Of a DNA stretch of 60,678 nt, positions 36,469-49,184 are shown in pieces; within the stretch, counting starts at the first letter, position 1, and each line of letters starts with the position of its first letter. The notes beneath the pieces were generated by a model, which saw only the letters and a program-made list of their open reading frames with translations, was not told the origin of the DNA and ran no database searches. A program made the translations under genes and the position numbers. Origin of the DNA: Pseudolactococcus piscium (lineage in GTDB: Bacteria > Bacillota > Bacilli > Lactobacillales > Streptococcaceae); the NCBI RefSeq assembly GCF_002441695.1, contig NZ_JXJW01000018.1, positions 1 through 60,678 on the forward strand. The letters run 5' to 3'.

Positions 36469-37681
36469 ACAAGTTAAATTAGTCGCAGGACAAGTCTATC
36501 GCACAAAAATTAAAACACCAGGGTTTTGGTTGATTGTCCTCTCTCCTTTATTACTACCGATTATCGGTTTCTTGATTGGGTTTATGATGTCTAAAGGTGA
36601 AAGCAATAAGCCAACACGTCTGGCTATTGTAGATAATTCAGCCTTAGTAAAAACCATTAAATCTGGCAAGCTATTAGATGTTAGTTTATCAGAAGTGACC
36701 ACTATCGACAGTGCCAAGAAAAAACTGAAGGATGACAAAATAGACGGTTATTTAGTCGCATCAGATGGCCAATATGAGTTGATTAGTTCATCAGATGGGG
36801 CAGCAAAATTTGATGAAAACAAGGTCAGAAATGCCCTAACTCAGATTGAGATGACAGAAAAAGCAAGCAAACTGAATTTGAAGGCAGAAGACCTGATCGC
36901 CCTGCAAACCCCTGCTAAGTTAACGATGAAAACGCAGAGTAACAAGGGAGAAGCGAGTGGTGGTGATAATAAAAATATGGCCAATTACTTTATCTCCCTA
37001 GGGACTGGTGTGGCAATCTTTGTTTTGTTATCAATCTATACCAGTATGATGGCACAAGAAGTTGCCAACGAAAAATCAAATCGTATCATGGAGATATTAC
37101 TTGCTGCAACGAGTGCTAAGATACAGTATTATGGTAAAATTATCGGCGTTAGTCTCTTAGTTGTGACGCATCTCTTAATCTACGTGGTGTTAGCAGGTGT
37201 TGCCTCCATTGTATTAAAGGGCAACAAGGTAGTTGAAAATGGCTTGAAGTTATTTAGTGGTGTAGATATAGGCTTCTTAATCATTACAGTCTTGATGGTC
37301 ATGCTGGGTGTTATCTCATATCTTGTCCTCACTGCAATCATTGCCAGTATTGTCAATGATCAAAGTCAAGTCCAACAAGTTGTGCAACCCATTGTTTACT
37401 TATCGATGATTGGCTATGTGGCAAGTTTCATGTCAGCAAGCATGCCAAGTAACATCGTTTTAAAGGTGCTTGCTATGGTACCGTTTATCTCACCAAGTTT
37501 GATGCCAAGTCGGTTGGCGATAGAGTATGCGAGCACTACTGAGGCAATCATTGCTTTGGTCCTTCAATTAGTCGCCTTAGTCTTAGTTGCTAAGTTTGGC
37601 GAAAAAATCTATGCCCGAAATGTCTTAAGCTATTCAGATGAAAAAGTCTTTAAGCAATTTATTCATAATCTAAAAAAATAA
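36461..37681 (+). CDS. ABC-2 type permease (NatB/YhaP-like)
   Basis: 406 residues. One N-terminal membrane helix (about 22-42), a large extracytoplasmic domain (about 45-170), and five or six helices from about 180 to 390. This is the NatB-like topology of ABC-2 exporters of Na+, drugs or peptides. GGAGG lies before the ATG inside the ATPase gene end. It is intact although its ATPase is frameshifted, which suggests a recent mutation or a split ATPase. Substrate unknown. Confidence 0.85.
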   Translation: MFKQVKLVAGQVYRTKIKTPGFWLIVLSPLLLPIIGFLIGFMMSKGESNKPTRLAIVDNSALVKTIKSGKLLDVSLSEVTTIDSAKKKLKDDKIDGYLVASDGQYELISSSDGAAKFDENKVRNALTQIEMTEKASKLNLKAEDLIALQTPAKLTMKTQSNKGEASGGDNKNMANYFISLGTGVAIFVLLSIYTSMMAQEVANEKSNRIMEILLAATSAKIQYYGKIIGVSLLVVTHLLIYVVLAGVASIVLKGNKVVENGLKLFSGVDIGFLIITVLMVMLGVISYLVLTAIIASIVNDQSQVQQVVQPIVYLSMIGYVASFMSASMPSNIVLKVLAMVPFISPSLMPSRLAIEYASTTEAIIALVLQLVALVLVAKFGEKIYARNVLSYSDEKVFKQFIHNLKK

Positions 37682-37686
37682 GTGAG

Positions 37687-37714
37687 AATCCTTACGGCAT
37701 GTAAGGATTTTTTT
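37687..37714 (+). terminator. Terminator after the ABC permease
   Basis: AATCCTTAC, loop GGCAT, GTAAGGATT, then T7. Confidence 0.9.
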
Positions 37715-37740
37715 CGTATATAAAAATAAGAGGTGAATTG

Positions 37741-38433
37741 ATGCAGATAGAAACGATGATTGAAAAAATAAAACACCATCGCTGGTTGCTTATTGGCCTG
37801 CTGATACCTATTATGGTTATCGGTCTCTTAGTCGTCATATTTGCTAAGCAGGATACAGCATCATCTTCTGTGGGTCTAGTATCATCCACACAGCTTAATG
37901 CAGGAGGGAAATCTGAAAAAGGTGTTAAAAAAATGTCAGGTAATGACAAAAAAACGACTGCTAAAGAAACTGAGCGTAAGGATAGGATTACAGTTGATTT
38001 AAAAGGTGCTGTAAAAAAGCCAGCAGTTTATACCTTAAAACAGGATAGCCGGGTTAACGACCTCTTATTATTGGCTGGAGGCGTAACGGATCAGGCAGAT
38101 ACCAAGTCGATTAATCTAGCACAGAAACTGACGGATGAAATGGTCGTCTACGTGGCAAGTATTGGCGAAGATAAATCAGCTGAAATAGTCGGGACTAAAG
38201 CACATGATGATGTGGATAGTGCAGCAGCGCAAGCGATAGACAAAATCAATATTAATACGGCAGATTTAGCACAGCTTCAAAAGTTAAGTGGTGTTGGGTT
38301 GAAAAAGGCACAAGATATCATCGACTACCGGGAACAAAATGGCAAGTTTAATCAGCTAGAAGATTTAGGAAATGTATCTGGATTTGGGGAGAAGTCGCTT
38401 GAAAAGCTTAAAGAGAGTGTGGCAGTGGATTGA
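37741..38433 (+). CDS. comEA: Competence protein ComEA, DNA receptor
   Basis: 230 residues. A single membrane anchor (about 15-36, WLLIGLLIPIMVIGLLVV), a Ser/Lys/Thr-rich stalk (about 40-80), an SLBB domain (ITVDLKGAVKKPAVY...), and a C-terminal double helix-hairpin-helix (ININTADLAQLQKLSGVG...LGNVSGFGEKSLEKLK). It binds incoming DNA outside the membrane. ATG 37741 follows GAGG by 7 bases. comEC overlaps its end. Confidence 0.93.
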   Translation: MQIETMIEKIKHHRWLLIGLLIPIMVIGLLVVIFAKQDTASSSVGLVSSTQLNAGGKSEKGVKKMSGNDKKTTAKETERKDRITVDLKGAVKKPAVYTLKQDSRVNDLLLLAGGVTDQADTKSINLAQKLTDEMVVYVASIGEDKSAEIVGTKAHDDVDSAAAQAIDKININTADLAQLQKLSGVGLKKAQDIIDYREQNGKFNQLEDLGNVSGFGEKSLEKLKESVAVD

Positions 38434-40651
38434 TATACCAGCGGTTTTCCTTACTTATTTTTGCGTGATCTGCTATCTAATTGTTTTTCGATTTTCCTAT
38501 CTTTTACTCATCTATTTGCTGATATCTAGTTTATGTTTTACCTGGCATAACGGTGGACCAGCATGTTTTAGATTGTGTTTGATTTTACTGGCATTTGTGA
38601 GTATTTGTCTTACAATTCGGCTTAAAGAGGTAGCTGACTTTGCGCGTGATTTACCGGTGACTGAGATAACACCTCGTCTGGATACGATACAAGTCAAGGG
38701 TGACCAGATTTCCTTTCGGGGTAGGTCTCATGGTCAAACCTATCAAGTCTACTACCAAGCGAAAACAGAGCAAGAACAGCAGTATTTCACTAAATTAGAT
38801 AAGTCGATTCGGCTGACGATTTCTGCCAGTGTTGAGAAAGCCGAAACAAATCGAAATTTTAATGGCTTTAACTATCAAAATTATCTTAAAACCCAAAACA
38901 TCTATCGTGTTGTCACGATTGATAACATTAGTCAAATAAGGAAAACCAGTAAGTGGGATATTGGGAGGGTACGACGTAAGGCAATGCTTTTTTGCCAGAC
39001 GATGTTTCCAGACCCTATGGCATCTTATATGACCGGCCTTCTGTTTGGTCATCTAGGTGCGTCATTTGATGAGATGAGGGCTAGCTACTCAAATTTGGGT
39101 ATCCTGCACCTGTTTTCTTTATCCGGTATGCAAGTGTCTTTTTTTATACATCTGTTTAGAAAAAATTTATTGCGTCTTGGCATCAGACGAGATTGGGTGA
39201 CACGCATGCAACTCCCCCTCTCCTATATTTATGCGGGGCTAAGCGGTTTCTCAGTTTCAGTTGTCAGAGCATTGTTACAAAAAATGTTAACGCATCTTGG
39301 TGTAAAATCAAGCGATAATTTCAGTTTGACTTCATTAATCTTATTTGTGATGATGCCTAAATTCTTACTAACAACAGGCGGGGCATTATCTGTTTTCTTT
39401 GCATTTGTCATCTCCATGCTTGGTGGTAGTTTTGCGTCACTGCCTTCATGTCAGCGTAAGATAAGCACTACGCTAACCTTAACAGGTGCGATACTACCAG
39501 TATTACTACTCTCCTTTTATAGTTTTCAGCCGTTTTCTATTCTATTAACAGGTGTCTTAGGTGGTCTCTTTGCTACGGTATTAGTACCTGGACTGTTCCT
39601 GCTATTTTTACTTTCGCTTATCACAGGCATCGTCATAAAAGAGGTCAATTACTTATTTGTCTATATGGAAGTGCTGTTGCGTTGGCTAGAGAATTTGATA
39701 ACACGTCCGCTCATATTAGGTCGGCCATCACCGGTTATCTTTCTGGGCATGTTGATCATGACGGGTATCTTAATAGATAGCTGGCGACATAGAAAAATAC
39801 GCTATCTACTGATCGTCAGTCTGTTTTTGATGTCTATTTCTACTAAATTCCCATTAACTGAATCAATTACGATAGTTGATATTGGTCAGGGCGATAGTAT
39901 CTTACTTCAAGACCGCTTGAATCAGCAGACGGTACTCATCGATACGGGTGGGAAAGTAGATTTTATCAAACGACAAAAATGGCAGGAGAAGCAGACAAGG
40001 CCGAATGCAGCGTCTACTTTAATCCCTTATTTAAAGAGCAGGGGAATTAGTCAGCTTGATACAGTAGTCATCACCCATACGGATGCCGATCATGTAGGTG
40101 ATTTGATGGTCCTACTTTCTGAAATTAAGATCAAAAAAATCATGGTCAGTGAAGGCAGTATGACGAATCCAAATTTTGTCGCCAGACTATCGCAAACGAA
40201 ATCTGACATACAAGTTGCGCAGGTTGGTGATCGACTTAAGCTATTTGACAGTTATTTGGAGGTGATTTACCCATTGACGCAAGGAGATGGCAAAAACAAT
40301 GATTCTATTGTGCTATATGGTACATTTTTTCAAACTTCCTTTTTATTTACTGGGGATTTAGAGGCAGCGGGTGAAGCAGCCTTACTAGCTAACTATCCGA
40401 CACTCAAGGTTGATGTCTTAAAAGTTGGTCATCATGGATCTAAGACTTCCTCGTCAGATGCCTTTATAAAAAAAATCCGACCAAAGATTGGCCTGATATC
40501 CTGTGGCAAGAACAACCGCTATCAGCATCCTAATCAGGAAACACTAGACGTATTTAAAAAATATCAAGTGCAGGTTTATCGAACAGATTTGCAAGGGGCG
40601 GTAAAGTTTGAGAAAAAAGGTAAATCTTGGCATATTAGGACAGTAAAGTGA
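38399..40651 (+). CDS. comEC: Competence protein ComEC, DNA channel
   Basis: About 750 residues. N-terminal membrane helices and OB-like domain (DUF4131, about 60-160), the Competence membrane domain (about 200-470, LFSLSGMQVSFF, LSGFSVSVVRALLQ), and a C-terminal metallo-beta-lactamase-like domain with HTDADHVGD and VGHHGSKTS. The start is uncertain: TTG 38399 has GGGGAG 7 bases upstream, while ATG 38372 lies in frame without a ribosome site. It overlaps comEA. The open, full-length frame suggests the DNA uptake channel is functional. Confidence 0.9.
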   Translation: MKSLKRVWQWIDIPAVFLTYFCVICYLIVFRFSYLLLIYLLISSLCFTWHNGGPACFRLCLILLAFVSICLTIRLKEVADFARDLPVTEITPRLDTIQVKGDQISFRGRSHGQTYQVYYQAKTEQEQQYFTKLDKSIRLTISASVEKAETNRNFNGFNYQNYLKTQNIYRVVTIDNISQIRKTSKWDIGRVRRKAMLFCQTMFPDPMASYMTGLLFGHLGASFDEMRASYSNLGILHLFSLSGMQVSFFIHLFRKNLLRLGIRRDWVTRMQLPLSYIYAGLSGFSVSVVRALLQKMLTHLGVKSSDNFSLTSLILFVMMPKFLLTTGGALSVFFAFVISMLGGSFASLPSCQRKISTTLTLTGAILPVLLLSFYSFQPFSILLTGVLGGLFATVLVPGLFLLFLLSLITGIVIKEVNYLFVYMEVLLRWLENLITRPLILGRPSPVIFLGMLIMTGILIDSWRHRKIRYLLIVSLFLMSISTKFPLTESITIVDIGQGDSILLQDRLNQQTVLIDTGGKVDFIKRQKWQEKQTRPNAASTLIPYLKSRGISQLDTVVITHTDADHVGDLMVLLSEIKIKKIMVSEGSMTNPNFVARLSQTKSDIQVAQVGDRLKLFDSYLEVIYPLTQGDGKNNDSIVLYGTFFQTSFLFTGDLEAAGEAALLANYPTLKVDVLKVGHHGSKTSSSDAFIKKIRPKIGLISCGKNNRYQHPNQETLDVFKKYQVQVYRTDLQGAVKFEKKGKSWHIRTVK

Positions 40652-40713
40652 TAGAATTGAGGGGAAGCAATATAGAAAGGACTGGATACAGGATTTGTAT
40701 CCACAGTGTTAAC

Positions 40714-41508
40714 ATGGCAATTTTAAAAATCAACTATTTCTCAGAGATTCTCGGAATCGTGCGAGATGTGAATGTCATCTATCCGGAGGCAGTTAAGAAC
40801 CCTGATCAAGATGTGCCTTTGACTGATATTCCAGTACTTTATCTGTTACATGGCATGTCTGGTAATCAGGATACTTGGCTGAACCGCTCAGGAATCGATC
40901 GCTTGATTCGAAATACGAATCTGGCGATTGTTATGCCATCAACAGATTTGGCTTGGTACAGCAACACGACCTATGGTGCAAGATATTTTGACGCCATTGT
41001 TGAGGAGCTACCAAACGTCATTCATAATTTCTTACCAAATTTATCTATGAAACGTGAGAAAAATTTTATAGCGGGCCTTTCTATGGGAGGATATGGCGCC
41101 TTTAAGATTGCCTTAGCGTCAAATAAGTTCTCTTATGCAGCAAGTTTGTCAGGTGCCTTATCATTTGACAACATGGCACCAGAAAGTTTGGGAGACTTGG
41201 CATATTGGCAGGGGGTATTCGGTGACATAACAAACTTTGATAACTCAGAAAACTCAATCCAAAAACTAGCATCAGATTTTGATGGAAAATTTGGTGAATC
41301 CAAACCGCAACTTTATGCCTGGTGTGGACACCAAGATTTTCTTTATGAGGCTAATAACATAGCTGTAGCTGATTTAAAGGATAAAGGATTTGATATCACT
41401 TATGAAACATCAGATGGTAAGCATGAGTGGTATTACTGGGTTAAAATGATGGATCAAGTGCTTGATTTTCTACCCATAAAATACAATAAAGAAGAGCGTC
41501 TTTCATAA
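40714..41508 (+). CDS. estA: EstA-type tributyrin esterase
   Basis: 264 residues, alpha/beta hydrolase of the esterase D family. Nucleophile Ser123 in GLSMGGYGAF, oxyanion region LLHGMSGNQDTW, Asp in CGHQDFLYE and His in DGKHEWYYW. MAILKINYFSEILG matches the N-terminus of the lactococcal esterase EstA, so ATG 40714 is preferred over a GTG at 40648. No consensus ribosome site precedes it, and a GGATACA/TGTATCC hairpin lies about 10 bases upstream. No signal peptide, so it is cytoplasmic. In lactococci EstA makes and hydrolyses short-chain esters. Confidence 0.9.
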   Translation: MAILKINYFSEILGIVRDVNVIYPEAVKNPDQDVPLTDIPVLYLLHGMSGNQDTWLNRSGIDRLIRNTNLAIVMPSTDLAWYSNTTYGARYFDAIVEELPNVIHNFLPNLSMKREKNFIAGLSMGGYGAFKIALASNKFSYAASLSGALSFDNMAPESLGDLAYWQGVFGDITNFDNSENSIQKLASDFDGKFGESKPQLYAWCGHQDFLYEANNIAVADLKDKGFDITYETSDGKHEWYYWVKMMDQVLDFLPIKYNKEERLS

Positions 41509-41551
41509 TTTTGAAATGTTTTTGCAACTTTTTTCAGAAAATCAGTCTTAA

Positions 41552-41594
41552 GTCCTATTTTTTGTTTGACTTTTGGAGAAAATAGGACTAGAAT
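41552..41594 (+). promoter_or_regulatory. atp operon promoter with inverted repeat around the -35
   Basis: TTGACT (41566-41571), a 17-base spacer, TAGAAT (41589-41594). A perfect 10-bp inverted repeat (GTCCTATTTT at 41552-41561, AAAATAGGAC at 41579-41588) brackets the -35 and fills the spacer. It may be an operator, or the two arms may be chance. A CGTAAGC/GCTTACG hairpin (41613-41628) follows in the leader. Confidence 0.65.
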
Positions 41595-41661
41595 TCTAAT
41601 GTTAAGTAAATTCGTAAGCAAGCTTACGTATAAAACTATTTTATCTTAAGGAGGGCATATA

Positions 41662-41862
41662 ATGCCATTAGGAATCATTGCGTTGGGTCTCGCAGCACTG
41701 GGAGCTACAATCGGTAACGGGATCATCGTCGGAAATATCTTAAACGCGGTTGCACGTCAACCAGAACTTGAAAACAAATTACGTACGTATATGTTTTTGG
41801 GTATTGCATTTATTGAAGGACTATTCTTTATTGTTCTTGCCATGACTTTCGTCCTTAAATAA
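41662..41862 (+). CDS. atpE: ATP synthase F0 subunit c
   Basis: 66 residues, two membrane helices joined by the polar loop ARQPELENK (31-39). The ion-binding Glu52 lies in the second helix (AFIEGLFF). Short length and first position in the operon are typical of streptococci and lactococci. AAGGAGGG precedes the ATG. Confidence 0.96.
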   Translation: MPLGIIALGLAALGATIGNGIIVGNILNAVARQPELENKLRTYMFLGIAFIEGLFFIVLAMTFVLK

Positions 41863-41898
41863 GACGTCTTACGTTTTATAGAAGGGAAGTGAGTATTC

Positions 41899-42609
41899 GT
41901 GGAAAAATCTTGGTCTTTTAATATTGGACCGGTTTACTTTGATGGCGCTGTCCTTGTTATGACTGTCCTGACTTGTGCGATTGTCTTTGGTCTTGTCATT
42001 TGGGCAAGCCGGAAGATGACTTTACGTCCGAAGGGTAAGCAAAACGTCTTGGAATGGATGATTGAGTTTGTCAACGGTGTCTCTAAAGATAATATGGGTG
42101 GGACTGAATCACGTCGTTATTCACTATTTGTCTTTGTCTTGTTTGCATTCATATTTGTCTCAAATAATATTGGTCTCATGACTAAAATTGAAACGGCAAA
42201 TAGTCTAAATTACTGGAAATCGCCGACAGCAGACGTAGGTGTGACATTAACTTTGTCACTGATGGTTGCACTTGTTGCCAATCTATCAGGTGTCAAACGC
42301 TTTGGCTTTAAAGGGTACCTAAAACATGCCTTCTTCTCGCCAGCAGCCATGTTACCTATGAAATTAATGGAAGAGTTTGTTAACTTTTTGAGTTTGGCAC
42401 TACGGTTATTCGGTAACATTTTTGCCGGAGAAATTGTACTTAGCCTTGTTGCACAGCTTGGTAATTCACATATTTATTACTTACCTGTTGCAATTGCGCT
42501 TGAAGTTCTCTGGATTGCATTTTCACTATTTATCGGTGCACTCCAATCATACGTTTTCATTTTGCTTTCAACGATGTACATTAATGAAAAAATTGCGGAA
42601 GAAGATTAG
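41899..42609 (+). CDS. atpB: ATP synthase F0 subunit a
   Basis: 236 residues, five or six membrane helices. The essential Arg lies in LALRLFGNIFAGE and the proton-channel helix near the C-terminus in FSLFIGALQSYVFILLSTMYI. Starts with GTG, with GAAGTGAG upstream. Confidence 0.95.
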   Translation: MEKSWSFNIGPVYFDGAVLVMTVLTCAIVFGLVIWASRKMTLRPKGKQNVLEWMIEFVNGVSKDNMGGTESRRYSLFVFVLFAFIFVSNNIGLMTKIETANSLNYWKSPTADVGVTLTLSLMVALVANLSGVKRFGFKGYLKHAFFSPAAMLPMKLMEEFVNFLSLALRLFGNIFAGEIVLSLVAQLGNSHIYYLPVAIALEVLWIAFSLFIGALQSYVFILLSTMYINEKIAEED

Positions 42610-42621
42610 AAAGGAGGCGTC

Positions 42622-43131
42622 ATGAGTCAATTTATCCTATTAGAAGCTGCTCCTAGTTCAATGTTTGGTAATATCATCGTCGTTTCAGGCGCTTTCTTGA
42701 TTTTGGTAATCTTAATCAAGAAATTTGCTTGGGGCATGATTACCTCAATGTTTGAAGAGCGTGCTAAAAAAATCAATGATGACATTGATAGTGCAGAAGC
42801 TGCGCGTAAACAAGCAGAAGCATTTGCTGAAAAACGTGAAACAGAATTAGCTGGATCACGCGAAGAAGCCAGTAAAATCATTCTGACAGCTACTGATGCA
42901 GCACATGCTAACAAAGCGAAAATTGTTGCTGAAGCATCAGAAGAAGCCAGACGTGTCAAACAACGTGCTAACGAAGAAATCGAACAATCTAAAAAAGAAG
43001 CGATTTCTGGTATTAAAGGAAGTGTCGCAGACATTTCAGTCAAAATTGCAGAAAAATTAATCGGTCAAAGTTTAGATGCGACATCGCAAACTGAGTTGAT
43101 CGATAGTTATCTGGAAAAAATGGGGGATTAA
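42622..43131 (+). CDS. atpF: ATP synthase F0 subunit b
   Basis: 169 residues. One N-terminal membrane helix (about 13-32) followed by the long charged helix that forms the peripheral stalk. AAAGGAGG precedes the ATG. Confidence 0.95.
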   Translation: MSQFILLEAAPSSMFGNIIVVSGAFLILVILIKKFAWGMITSMFEERAKKINDDIDSAEAARKQAEAFAEKRETELAGSREEASKIILTATDAAHANKAKIVAEASEEARRVKQRANEEIEQSKKEAISGIKGSVADISVKIAEKLIGQSLDATSQTELIDSYLEKMGD

Positions 43132-43133
43132 TC

Positions 43134-43661
43134 ATGTCTCTCATAATTGCTCAAAAATATAGTAAAGCCTTACTTGAAGTTGCGCAAGAGCATCAACAGT
43201 TAGATGAGATTTTAGCCGAAGTGGCAAACTTTGATCAAGTGATCAAAGCAACAAATCTCACCGATTTCTTGGCTGATGTGACTTATGCGGATGAAAAAAA
43301 GATTGCTGTTATCAAAAGTTTACAAGACGTTTCATCAACACTGTTTAAAAATTTCTTGGCAACATTGATTACGAATAAACGCTTAGCGCTTTTACCTTTA
43401 ATCATTAAGGAAATTCGAAATCAAGCTGATAGTTTATTCAAAGTATCTGATGTTGACGTGACAACTGCGGTTGACCTGACATCAGCACAACTCAGTAAAC
43501 TGGAAGCGATGGTCAAACAAAAATTTGATCTTAATGATGTAACGATTAAAAACACGATCGATAAAAACATATTGGGTGGCGTTGTGATCAATGCCCGCGG
43601 TAAGATTATCGATGCGAGTATCAAATCGCAGTTAAATAAAATTGCGAAATCTATCATTTAA
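43134..43661 (+). CDS. atpH: ATP synthase F1 subunit delta
   Basis: 175 residues. AQKYSKALLEVAQEH at the N-terminus and the C-terminal DKNILGGVVINARGKIIDASIKSQL are family hallmarks. It joins subunit b to the alpha/beta crown. It starts two bases after the atpF stop. The 136 bases after it hold a folded element. Confidence 0.95.
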   Translation: MSLIIAQKYSKALLEVAQEHQQLDEILAEVANFDQVIKATNLTDFLADVTYADEKKIAVIKSLQDVSSTLFKNFLATLITNKRLALLPLIIKEIRNQADSLFKVSDVDVTTAVDLTSAQLSKLEAMVKQKFDLNDVTIKNTIDKNILGGVVINARGKIIDASIKSQLNKIAKSII

Positions 43662-43697
43662 ATATGATACGGATAGCGATACGACCCTGTCGTAGGC

Positions 43698-45303
<1,606 letters not shown>

Positions 45304-45318
45304 TAGGGGAGGTTTGGA

Positions 45319-46194
45319 ATGCCAGCTTCGCTAAATGAAATAAAAGTAAGAATTGCTTCAACTAGAAAAACTAGTCAAATCACTGGTGCCATGCAAATGG
45401 TTTCTGCAGCTAAATTGACAAGATCTGAGCAAAACGCTAAGAGCTTTCAAGTTTATGCGCAGAAAGTCAGATCTATTACGACTGATTTAATCGGTTCTGA
45501 ATTATCTGATGGCTCAACTAATCCGATGTTGATCAAACGTCCAGTTAAAAAAACAGGATACATCGTGATCACATCAGATAAAGGGCTTGTTGGTGGTTAT
45601 AATTCATCTATTTTAAAATCTGTGATGCAGATGTTAAAAGATGATCACGAAAATCCAGATGAGTTTGTCATTATTGCTTTAGGCGGTATGGGTGCAGATT
45701 TCTTTAAAGCACGGGATATTAACGTATCTTACGAACTCCGTGGTCTTTCTGATCAACCTTCATTTGATGAGGTGCGCAAGATTGTCAACAAATCTGTCAC
45801 ACTTTATCAAAATGAACTTTTTGATGAATTATATGTGTGTTACAATCACCATGTCAATTCTTTGACAAGTCAAGTTCGTGTGGAAAAAATGTTACCGATT
45901 TCTGATATAGATGAGAATGAAGCAACACCACATCACCAGTCGTTTGAATTGGAACCTGATCGTGAAACCATTTTAGATCAATTACTTCCCCAATATGCGG
46001 AAAGTATGATTTATGGTAGTATCATTGATGCAAAAACCGCTGAACATGCCGCAGGTATGGCAGCCATGCAAGCAGCAACTGATAATGCGAAAAATGTGAT
46101 TAATGATCTGACCATTCAGTACAACCGTGCCCGCCAAGCAGCAATTACGCAAGAAATTACGGAAATTGTCGCGGGTGCCAGTGCTTTGGACTAG
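45319..46194 (+). CDS. atpG: ATP synthase F1 subunit gamma
   Basis: 291 residues. N-terminal [24 protein letters not shown] and C-terminal helix with [23 protein letters not shown] form the rotor shaft. GGGGAGG precedes the ATG. Confidence 0.96.
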   Translation: MPASLNEIKVRIASTRKTSQITGAMQMVSAAKLTRSEQNAKSFQVYAQKVRSITTDLIGSELSDGSTNPMLIKRPVKKTGYIVITSDKGLVGGYNSSILKSVMQMLKDDHENPDEFVIIALGGMGADFFKARDINVSYELRGLSDQPSFDEVRKIVNKSVTLYQNELFDELYVCYNHHVNSLTSQVRVEKMLPISDIDENEATPHHQSFELEPDRETILDQLLPQYAESMIYGSIIDAKTAEHAAGMAAMQAATDNAKNVINDLTIQYNRARQAAITQEITEIVAGASALD

Positions 46195-46204
46195 ACAAAA
46201 AATT

Positions 46205-47729
<1,525 letters not shown>

Positions 47730-47740
47730 GGAGGTCTGAT

Positions 47741-48160
47741 ATGGATTATATGACAGTCCAAGTCATCACACCAAATGGTATCTGTTATGATCACCATGCC
47801 TATTTTACGCTCCTATCGACAGTTGATGGTGAACTTGGGGTCCTACCAAATATGATCCCAACCATCGCCTCACTGAAGATTGATGAATTGAAAGTACGTC
47901 GTATTGACGACGAGAAACACGTTGACTGGATCTCTATCAATGGCGGGATTGCAGAAGTACTTGATAATCGTGTAACGATTATTGCTGACTCTGCTGAACG
48001 TGATCGTGATATTGATGTGACACGTGCTGAACGTGCCAAACGTCGTGCTGAAAATGAGTTACAAGAAGCTGAAAGTAAACGTGATATAGATGCAGCGAGA
48101 CGAGCTGAAGTTGCGCTTCACCGTGCACTCAACCGAATTAATGTATCTGGTCATAAATAA
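47741..48160 (+). CDS. atpC: ATP synthase F1 subunit epsilon
   Basis: 139 residues. An N-terminal beta sandwich ([13 protein letters not shown]...GELGVLPNM) and a C-terminal helical hairpin rich in Arg/Glu/Ala. Last gene of the operon. AAGGAGG precedes the ATG. Confidence 0.95.
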   Translation: MDYMTVQVITPNGICYDHHAYFTLLSTVDGELGVLPNMIPTIASLKIDELKVRRIDDEKHVDWISINGGIAEVLDNRVTIIADSAERDRDIDVTRAERAKRRAENELQEAESKRDIDAARRAEVALHRALNRINVSGHK

Positions 48161-48161
48161 C

Positions 48162-48195
48162 AAAAAAAACTTGTCCCAAGCGGCAAGTTTTTTTT
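48162..48195. terminator. Bidirectional terminator between atpC and sdaAA
   Basis: A8CTTG and CAAGT8 arms with a 10-base loop that can pair further. It serves both convergent operons. Confidence 0.88.
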
Positions 48196-48216
48196 ATTTA
48201 GATATAAAGTATCAGA

Positions 48217-49086
48217 TCAGCCAAATATTTCAGCCTTCAACCGTTTACCTGTTGGTGTGGTCGCAAGACCACCTTCAGCTGTTTCACGAAAAGCAGATGG
48301 CATGGCTTGACCAACTTGGTACATGGCTTGGATAACTTCATCAGTGGGTATTTTTGATTCGATATCCGCAAGCGCCATATCGGCACAAAGAAAGGCTAAA
48401 CTTGCCCCCATTGCATTACGCTTAACGCAAGGCACTTCAACTAGCCCAGCTACTGGGTCACAGATCAAGCCTAGCAAATTCTTGATCACCATGGCACAGG
48501 CGTGACTTGCTTGGCTTGCAGTGCCACCTGCTGCAAGTACTAGGGCAGCAGATGCCATAGAGGCGGCAGAACCAACCTCGGCTTGACAGCCCCCTTCAGC
48601 GCCTGATATAGAGGCATTATTTGCAATCACTAGGCCAAAAGCACCGGCCGTGAATAAGAAGTCGAGTTGGGCTTCTTGTGTTAGGCCGAGTTTTTCGATT
48701 GCTGTAGATAAGACTGCTGGGACGCAACCAGCACTACCTGCAGTAGGTGTGGCACAGACTAGTCCCATCTGGGCATTGCTTTCATTTACGGCAATGGCAT
48801 TTTTAGCAGCCGTTAAAATCGTGTAGTCAGATAAGGTCTTACCTGATTTGATGTAGCGGTCGAGTTTTGACGCATCACCACCAGTTAAGCCTGTACGTGA
48901 AGTTTTATCAGTCATGCCGTGGTCGATAGAGGCGAGCATAACGGTCAAATTTTCAGTCATCAATAAACGGATTTCTTCACGAGACCGGCCTGATGTCTCT
49001 ATTTCTGTGGCAATCATCAATTCTGAGATTGAGCCATTAAAACGTGTATCAGCCTGTGTGACAAGCTCATTTATCGTATAAAACAT
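48217..49086 (-). CDS. sdaAA: L-serine dehydratase, iron-sulfur-dependent, alpha subunit
   Basis: 289 residues. It deaminates L-serine to pyruvate with SdaAB, using a 4Fe-4S cluster. The Cys in CATPTAGSAGC and in ICDPVAGLVEVPCVKRN are the cluster region. It lies 98 bases downstream of sdaAB, separated by a 12-bp inverted repeat. AAGGAG precedes the ATG. Confidence 0.94.
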   Translation of the reverse strand: MFYTINELVTQADTRFNGSISELMIATEIETSGRSREEIRLLMTENLTVMLASIDHGMTDKTSRTGLTGGDASKLDRYIKSGKTLSDYTILTAAKNAIAVNESNAQMGLVCATPTAGSAGCVPAVLSTAIEKLGLTQEAQLDFLFTAGAFGLVIANNASISGAEGGCQAEVGSAASMASAALVLAAGGTASQASHACAMVIKNLLGLICDPVAGLVEVPCVKRNAMGASLAFLCADMALADIESKIPTDEVIQAMYQVGQAMPSAFRETAEGGLATTPTGKRLKAEIFG

Positions 49087-49107
49087 AGTACTCCTTATTG
49101 CTTTACT

Positions 49108-49150
49108 AGCAGGTTATAATAGCCTAGTTATACTACTCTTATAACCTGCT
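49108..49150. repeat. 12-bp inverted repeat between sdaAB and sdaAA
   Basis: AGCAGGTTATAA (49108-49119) and TTATAACCTGCT (49139-49150), perfect, with a 19-base spacer, about 20 bases before the sdaAA start. No T-run follows on the coding strand. Operator, processing hairpin or attenuator. Confidence 0.7.
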
Positions 49151-49184
49151 GTTTAGTTTTGTAAATAGCGAGTCTGTTAGCAGC

